Below, piece after piece: positions 6,417-10,559 of a stretch of DNA of 10,559 nucleotides. The stretch is from Synergistaceae bacterium (GTDB taxonomy: Bacteria; Synergistota; Synergistia; Synergistales; Aminobacteriaceae), in contig WRNQ01000003.1 of NCBI GenBank assembly GCA_009776565.1, positions 22,173 to 32,731 of the forward strand, in the 5' to 3' direction. The position numbers were made by a program, and so were the translations under genes. The first letter of the stretch is position 1. Every line of letters starts with the position of its first letter. The notes under the pieces were generated by a model. It had not been told where the DNA came from. It made no database searches and was given only the letters and a program-made list of their open reading frames with translations.

Positions 6417-7139
6417 TTACTTTGGATATTGTGACAAGAAAACAATATCAACTCTTCTATTTAAAGACCGGTTTGCAGGAGTATCATTTGGAACAAGAGG
6501 TTTTGAAGATCCAAATCCAACAATCTGCAAAGCGTCTGACGGATATTTACCGTCATCCTCAAGCCAGGTAACGACAGAAGCGGATCGCGCTGCTGAAAGC
6601 CCCCAATTATTGCGGTATATCCCGCCTTGAAGTGGATTGCTGTCCGTATGTCCCTCAACCGCAACCGCAGGCGATATATCCCGGACCATTGAAGCAATCA
6701 TGGAAAGAGTCCTTTTTGCGGCAGGTTTTAGCTCAGCGCTCCCGCTGTCAAACATAAACTGATCTGACATAGAAACAGTTATTCCCCGTTGATCAATCCG
6801 AAGTTGGGCGATTTTTTCAAGCCCCTCGCTTTTAAGATAAGCTTCGATAGTTTTGGCAACGCTTTGAGTATCCATTTCAAAACGCGGAGAAGTCCCGGGA
6901 CTTTGTCCGCTTTCTCCGCCATAAGGCTGAATTGCTTCTTCTATTGATTGTCCACCTTTTAACACTCCAAGCGAGCCTCTGAACGATATTACCATTTTTT
7001 GAAATTTCTGAGCGTCAATTGTTGACATGGCAAAAAGAAGTACAAAGAAACACAAAATTAATGTGACCATATCTCCATACGTTGCCATAAACAAAGGAGC
7101 TCCCGGCGCCGCGCTTTCTTCTTTTTTCTTTCTCGCCAT
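6417..7139 (-). CDS. motB: flagellar stator protein MotB
   Basis: MotB anchors the stator to the cell wall and supplies the ion-binding Asp. The product has 240 residues: a basic cytoplasmic N-terminus (MARKKKEE), one membrane helix (about 18-39) carrying the essential Asp as D23 in M-A-T-Y-G-D-M-V-T-L, a plug/linker region (about 43-95), and an OmpA-like peptidoglycan-binding domain (about 115-236). That domain has FDSGSAELKP, the V-E-G-H-T-D-S-N motif (D166), and N-W-G-L-S-A-A-R (R185). The start ATG shares one base with the motA stop (TAATG), the coupling usual for this pair. Whether protons or sodium drive it cannot be settled by eye. Confidence 0.97.
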   Translation of the reverse strand: MARKKKEESAAPGAPLFMATYGDMVTLILCFFVLLFAMSTIDAQKFQKMVISFRGSLGVLKGGQSIEEAIQPYGGESGQSPGTSPRFEMDTQSVAKTIEAYLKSEGLEKIAQLRIDQRGITVSMSDQFMFDSGSAELKPAAKRTLSMIASMVRDISPAVAVEGHTDSNPLQGGIYRNNWGLSAARSASVVTWLEDDGKYPSDALQIVGFGSSKPLVPNDTPANRSLNRRVDIVFLSQYPK

Positions 7140-7927
7140 TACTGACCACCGCTGCTTTTAGCTTGTTCAAGCTGTAAGCGTTGTTTCGGCGGAAGATAAA
7201 CCTTGAGTTTCTCTTCAACTATCCGGGGATTTTCTCCGGCTTGAATAGCAAGCACCCCTTCAACCATAAGCTCAAGCGATAGAACCTCTTCGCTTGAACG
7301 CACCGCTAATTTTTTTGAAATCGGAATAAATATCATGTTGGCCATCATTGATCCATACATCGTAGTAATCAAAGCTACTGCCATTCCGGGACCAAGCGCT
7401 TCAACGTCGGTCAAATTCCCAAGCATTGCTATCAGTCCAATTAAGGTTCCAATCATTCCAAAAGCGGGCGCCAATTCAGAGCCGCTATCAAAAAGCGATT
7501 TATTTGCAACGTGGCGACTTTCCAAAATCCCTATCTCAGTGTCAAGTATTGCTCTTACAAGTTCCGGATCGGTTCCGTCCACTACAAGCTGAATTGATTT
7601 CCGTAGAAATTCATTATCTGTGAGTTCGGCAGCGCTTCCCTCCAAAGACAACAATCCCTCCCGCCTTGCTTTTTCCGCAAAGCTAACGATGGTTTGAACC
7701 AGGACAACCATATCTTTGCTGCTTGTGACAAAGGCGCTTTTGAATATTCCAATTGTAGTCTTCAATCTTTCGGAAGGGCATGTTGCTATCAATGCTCCTG
7801 TTGTCCCGCCTATAGTTATGAGTACAGATGGGAAATCAACATAAGCCAGGCCATTTCCGCCTCCTATCATGGCAGCCAGAACCAGCGTCCAAGATACTAT
7901 GAGACCAATAACAGTCATCAAATCCAT
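7139..7927 (-). CDS. motA: flagellar stator protein MotA
   Basis: MotA forms the ring of the stator ion channel and pushes on the rotor. The product has 262 residues (normal) with four predicted membrane helices: about 4-22, 33-50, 152-172 and 180-202. The cytoplasmic loop contains the conserved E-K-A-R-R-E-G-L-L-S-L-E (about 85-96), whose Arg and Glu contact FliG. The pore-lining P154 in A-P-A-F-G-M-I-G-T-L-I-G-L and P180 in L-G-P-G-M-A-V-A-L correspond to the two essential prolines of the family. The ATG at 7927 has GAGGTG about 8 nt upstream. It is separated from flbD by 93 nt containing an intrinsic terminator, so motA expression may depend on read-through or another promoter. Confidence 0.97.
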   Translation of the reverse strand: MDLMTVIGLIVSWTLVLAAMIGGGNGLAYVDFPSVLITIGGTTGALIATCPSERLKTTIGIFKSAFVTSSKDMVVLVQTIVSFAEKARREGLLSLEGSAAELTDNEFLRKSIQLVVDGTDPELVRAILDTEIGILESRHVANKSLFDSGSELAPAFGMIGTLIGLIAMLGNLTDVEALGPGMAVALITTMYGSMMANMIFIPISKKLAVRSSEEVLSLELMVEGVLAIQAGENPRIVEEKLKVYLPPKQRLQLEQAKSSGGQ

Positions 7928-7971
7928 TGAATTTACACCTCAATTTTTGAAATATAAACCCTAAAATATTG

Positions 7972-8012
7972 AAAAAAAACACGGGGAAGGAGTATGTAAT
8001 CCGACCCTGTGT
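7972..8012 (-). terminator. intrinsic terminator between flbD and motA
   Basis: On the minus strand ACACAGGG (8012-8005) can pair with CCCCGTGT (7986-7979), 7 of 8 positions, around an 18-nt loop. The loop can form an inner GGA/TCC pairing (8002-8000 with 7991-7989). Eight consecutive T follow immediately (7979-7972). Hairpin plus T-run directly after a gene stop (flbD ends at 8021) is the layout of a Rho-independent terminator. It is inside the gene cluster, so it may act as a partial terminator setting the ratio of hook to stator transcripts. Confidence 0.72.
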
Positions 8013-8020
8013 GATAGTAC

Positions 8021-8233
8021 TTATTCTTCTGCTACAACCATTGGTATACGAACATAATTTGACGAGCTGCGTAATTGCGCTATTGCCTTGGTTATGTAAT
8101 CAGTAGATTCTTTTACTAAATAACGATGACCATTTACCAATTTAACAACTGTATCAGGTGTTGTTTCAATCGTTTCAATCAGATCAGGGTTTAGCAAAAA
8201 AATCTCTCCGTTTATCCGATGGAGCTCAATCAT
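8021..8233 (-). CDS. flbD: FlbD family flagellar protein (small SwrD-like)
   Basis: A small cytoplasmic protein of 70 residues typical of the FlbD/SwrD family, found between flgE and motA in clostridia, Bacillus and spirochaetes. In Bacillus subtilis the homologue SwrD raises flagellar torque. Family signatures are M-I-E-L-x-R-I-N-G at the start, N-P-D-L-I-E-T-I-E-T-T-P-D-T-V-V at about 15-30, and G-H-R-Y-L-V-K-E-S at about 35-43. This family is unrelated to the Caulobacter regulator also called FlbD. A TTG one codon upstream is in frame, but the ATG at 8233 has GGTGAT 5 nt upstream and gives the canonical N-terminus. It lies 31 nt after flgE and is followed at once by a terminator. Confidence 0.93.
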   Translation of the reverse strand: MIELHRINGEIFLLNPDLIETIETTPDTVVKLVNGHRYLVKESTDYITKAIAQLRSSSNYVRIPMVVAEE

Positions 8234-8264
8234 CAAGTATCACCATTTTCATCAATTTTTCACG

Positions 8265-10283
8265 TTACCTCTTTAAGTTAACCAATTCTTCAAGCATTCC
8301 ATCGCTTACAGTAACAACGCGCGCGTTTGCCTGGAATCCGCGCTGAGCCAGAATCAGGCGAGTAAACTCCTCAGCAATATCGACATTTGACATTTCTAAG
8401 TTGTTGCCAATTACTTCCCCTGCGCCACCTTCCATAGGCGCGCCAATCTGCGCCATTCCGGAGTTAGCACTCTCCCGGAAAGCAGTATTGCCTACTCTTT
8501 CAAGTCCGTTTGGGTTAGCAAACGTAGCAAGCGCAAGCCGGTAAAGCGGAATGTTCTGATTGTTATCGTATCTTCCGTATATGGTTCCGTCATTTGCAAC
8601 ATAGAAATCGTTCAAGACGCCCATGGCATAGCCGTCCTGAAACCAGGCTTTTGTTGTTTTCGGCGAGCCATATTGCGTGATTCCCTCCAAAACATCATCA
8701 TATCCGAACATTTTGCCGGAAAAGTCGAGCGTCACTTTTGCGTCTTTAGCTCCTGTCACGCTGTATGGAATTTCCACCTCAACAAATGAAGGCGATATCA
8801 ATTTGCCGCATGGACCAAACTCGATATAACCATTAGGCGGGTCGGGTATCAAATCGGGCTCATTCGGGAAGTACGCCTCCCAGCGCCAGTTGTTTTCTCC
8901 GACTTTCTTGAAAACGACCTCTAAAACATGAGCGATTCCCTGACAATCAAAGATATCGCCTTTTGTGCTGTGAGTCGCTGTCATGTCCTGCGTTGTCACA
9001 TTGAAAACGCTGAATTCAAGATCAGCCGCATCGGTTACGCCCAAAATTTGAATCCCATACCCGTCAGCAGCAGGCTTAAGTATGATATTCCCCGGAGTGT
9101 TCCAAAGAGTCGGGAAATCATCGCCAGAACTTATGGTTGCTAAATCAAGACCATTTTCCGGAATATCGAAAGTTCCGTCGGCATTGGTTGGAATATCAAG
9201 CTTAATCCTTTTGAGACTTGTCGGAGTGCCGGCGCCATCGTCCAACCATAGAATAGCCGGCATAACGCTCTTTGAAATATTTCCCTCGTCAAATTCAAGC
9301 AGCACATTATAGGTTAGTGTAGGAGGTGATGTTTTGTCCTCCAGTTTGAACGAGGAATATTCGGCGCCCGAGAGTATATTAGCGTTCCACGTCACTCTCC
9401 CGTTATCGGCAACAATTCTAAGTATTCCGTTATCATATGTTATCACATCGCTGCTGCCGGTGATTGAAATATCCGCAACGCTGACGCCCGAATTGTCCAC
9501 AAGCCTTAGAACCGGCTTGCCGTCTATTATGCTCACCATCTCCAGATTAACCGTAGCCAGAGTTACCCCAAGCTCGTCCTTTATTTCGTAAGTAGTAAAT
9601 GTAGTGGCAGCACCTCCGGCAGAGCCGGTATTAATTATTGTGCAGTTGAATGGCAATTCTCCAACAACGTCGCTGTTTAGCGTTGTTGTGGCGTTCATAT
9701 TTGTTATGCCAAAAGGAAGATAAGTTCCAACCCTGCTGTCGAGGTTACATTTATATCCTACAAGATTAGTTTCTTTAGCTTCTATTTTATCTCCTATTTT
9801 TAGTTGAATATCACCAAGTTTTCCATCCTGGATGTAATTCAAAGGATTTGCGGGGTCTTGCACCATTTGATATCCTTGCACTCTGAAACCGGTTCCTACA
9901 TGGTCGAGAACGCCATCGGCATCCAGAGAAAAATTGCCCGCTCTCGTATACAGTTTATTCATCCCATCCGATAGGACAAACAGACCATCGCCTTGTATCG
10001 CTACATCAGTCCGGTTACCGGTATATTGAAGAGGCGCTGCGGTATTCACCAGTTCAACGCCGGCTACTTGGACTCCCAAGCCTATCTGCAAAGGGTTAAT
10101 TCCGCCTCGATTGTCTCCGGGGGCTGTAGCGCCGCGTGAATTTTGATAGAGTAAATCCTGAAAAACCGTCGAGCTTTTCTTATAACCGGTTGTATTTACA
10201 TTTGCAACGTTATTACCAACGACATCAAGCATTGTTTGATGAGCTCGGATACCTGTAACGCCCGTCATAAGCGATCTTAACAT
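8265..10283 (-). CDS. flgE: flagellar hook protein FlgE
   Basis: FlgE polymerises into the hook, the external universal joint. The N-terminal rod-like region (1-35, MLRSLMTGVTGIRAHQTMLD then VVGNNVANVNTTGYKK) and the C-terminal one (about 628-672, NLEMSNVDIAEEF to the final NLKR) are clear, as is the N-R-T-D-V-A-I-Q-G-D-G-L-F-V segment (90-103). At 672 residues it is much longer than the roughly 400-460 of enteric and spirochaete hooks; the extra length lies in the surface domains at about 190-540. Four Cys are present (179, 214, 447, 492). C179 is followed by N180 and lies 13 residues after K166, a layout resembling the lysinoalanine crosslink pair of spirochaete FlgE. The ATG at 10283 has GGAGG 9 nt upstream. 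It is the first gene of this transcript in the window; a sigma-28-type promoter candidate lies about 120 nt upstream. Confidence 0.96.
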   Translation of the reverse strand: MLRSLMTGVTGIRAHQTMLDVVGNNVANVNTTGYKKSSTVFQDLLYQNSRGATAPGDNRGGINPLQIGLGVQVAGVELVNTAAPLQYTGNRTDVAIQGDGLFVLSDGMNKLYTRAGNFSLDADGVLDHVGTGFRVQGYQMVQDPANPLNYIQDGKLGDIQLKIGDKIEAKETNLVGYKCNLDSRVGTYLPFGITNMNATTTLNSDVVGELPFNCTIINTGSAGGAATTFTTYEIKDELGVTLATVNLEMVSIIDGKPVLRLVDNSGVSVADISITGSSDVITYDNGILRIVADNGRVTWNANILSGAEYSSFKLEDKTSPPTLTYNVLLEFDEGNISKSVMPAILWLDDGAGTPTSLKRIKLDIPTNADGTFDIPENGLDLATISSGDDFPTLWNTPGNIILKPAADGYGIQILGVTDAADLEFSVFNVTTQDMTATHSTKGDIFDCQGIAHVLEVVFKKVGENNWRWEAYFPNEPDLIPDPPNGYIEFGPCGKLISPSFVEVEIPYSVTGAKDAKVTLDFSGKMFGYDDVLEGITQYGSPKTTKAWFQDGYAMGVLNDFYVANDGTIYGRYDNNQNIPLYRLALATFANPNGLERVGNTAFRESANSGMAQIGAPMEGGAGEVIGNNLEMSNVDIAEEFTRLILAQRGFQANARVVTVSDGMLEELVNLKR

Positions 10284-10485
10284 TAAACAAAACCTCCGTT
10301 GTATGATTTATGCTCTAAACAGCACCCATTGTTTCAAAAAGAAACATCCGCAAACATACTCTCGCTCTTGCAAAAAATTCTGATAATATTTACGTATCCT
10401 TATCGGGTTGAAAATCTTTGCGCTTTAGCAATAAATTCAAATTTAAAAAATAACGTTCAGGGCTCGCGAAGATGGAAAGACAATG
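10284..10485. other. non-coding flgE leader and upstream region
   Basis: About 200 bp between flgE and the heptamer array contain no credible gene on either strand. A plus-strand open frame here ends inside the repeat and has no recognisable product or ribosome-binding site. Apart from the sigma-28-like promoter, I see a small perfect stem (GTTTC/GAAAC, 10331-10345, A5 loop) in the presumed leader, too weak for a terminator. Confidence 0.6.
10400..10427 (-). promoter_or_regulatory. candidate flagellar sigma-28 (FliA/SigD) promoter for flgE
   Basis: On the minus strand TAAAG (10427-10423) is followed, after 15 nt counted from the G, by CCCGATAA (10407-10400). The sigma-28 consensus is TAAA, 15 nt, GCCGATAA; here the -10 matches 7 of 8 and the spacer from TAAA is 16 nt. 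Transcription would begin near 10393 and give flgE a leader of about 110 nt. The position directly upstream of the first gene and the match to a flagellum-specific factor make this plausible. Spacing one longer than ideal is the main doubt. Confidence 0.6.
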
Positions 10486-10559
10486 GTCAGTGGTCAGTGG
10501 TCAGTGATCAGTGATCAGTGGTCAGTAATCAGTGGTCAGTAGTCAGTAGTCAGTAGTCA
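10486..10559. repeat. heptanucleotide tandem repeat array (RTCAGTR), cut by the window edge
   Basis: Ten complete 7-bp units and four bases of an eleventh run to the window end: GTCAGTG (3 units), ATCAGTG (2), GTCAGTA, ATCAGTG, then GTCAGTA (3) and GTCA. The core TCAGT is invariant; only the first and last bases vary, always purine for purine. The unit is 7 bp, so a translated frame repeats every 21 bp and gives the SVVSDQ-like peptides often mis-annotated as proteins. Such heptamer arrays are known from intergenic DNA of cyanobacteria and various environmental bacteria. The full length is not visible. Confidence 0.93.

Noticed and set aside
10299..10514. Plus-strand open frame of 71 codons reaching into the heptamer array
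   Set aside because: No ribosome-binding site or recognisable domain; its end is translated repeat (W-S-V-V-S-D-Q), a common false prediction.
10486..10559. CRISPR array
   Set aside because: Units are 7 bp and contiguous, with no spacers.

Overview
The window is one stretch of a flagellar/chemotaxis operon. Every gene lies on the minus strand and reads from right to left. In transcription order they are flgE (hook), flbD, motA, motB, fliL, fliM, fliY/fliN, cheY, fliO, fliP, fliQ, fliR and the first 167 codons of flhB, which runs off the left edge. This order (hook - flbD - stator - fliL - switch - CheY - export gate) is the kind found in clostridia, Synergistota, Thermotogae and spirochaetes, not the enterobacterial layout. 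A free-standing cheY between fliY and fliO is also the Bacillus/clostridial arrangement, whereas the spirochaete operons I know lack cheY there. The hook protein, however, carries a Lys/Cys pair spaced as in spirochaete hooks. The DNA is moderately AT-rich. I cannot fix the phylum from this window.

Right end (10284-10559): a flgE leader with a good flagellar sigma-28-type promoter candidate, then, at the window edge, an array of at least ten 7-bp units (RTCAGTR). No flgD or other gene lies directly upstream of flgE inside the window. Positions 8021-10283 hold flgE and flbD. A convincing intrinsic terminator follows flbD, so flgE-flbD can be a separate short transcript, with motA onward reached by read-through or by another promoter. 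Positions 3258-7927 hold motA/motB (1-nt overlap), fliL, fliM, fliY and cheY. cheY has its own candidate extended -10 promoter. Positions 1-3249 hold the export-gate genes fliO, fliP, fliQ and fliR and the start of flhB, packed tightly except for a 577-bp gap between fliO and fliP.

That gap is the most unusual part of the window. Sequence around the fliO/fliP junction occurs twice, about 590 bp apart. At the upstream junction fliO is intact and is followed by a decayed fliP 5' stub. At the downstream junction fliP is intact and is preceded by a decayed fliO 3' tail. The simplest reading is an old tandem duplication across the junction, after which the two internal, redundant pieces decayed. 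Between the two remnants lies a short, less AT-rich island with several perfect stems (about 2627-2740). Duplication of flagellar genes does not explain it; it may be a structured RNA, an attenuator or a small mobile element.

Together the genes encode the hook (FlgE), the proton- or sodium-driven stator (MotA/MotB) with FliL, the switch/C-ring (FliM, FliY) and its signal CheY, and the membrane export gate (FliO/P/Q/R/FlhB). I see no sign of a non-flagellar accessory system among the coding genes.
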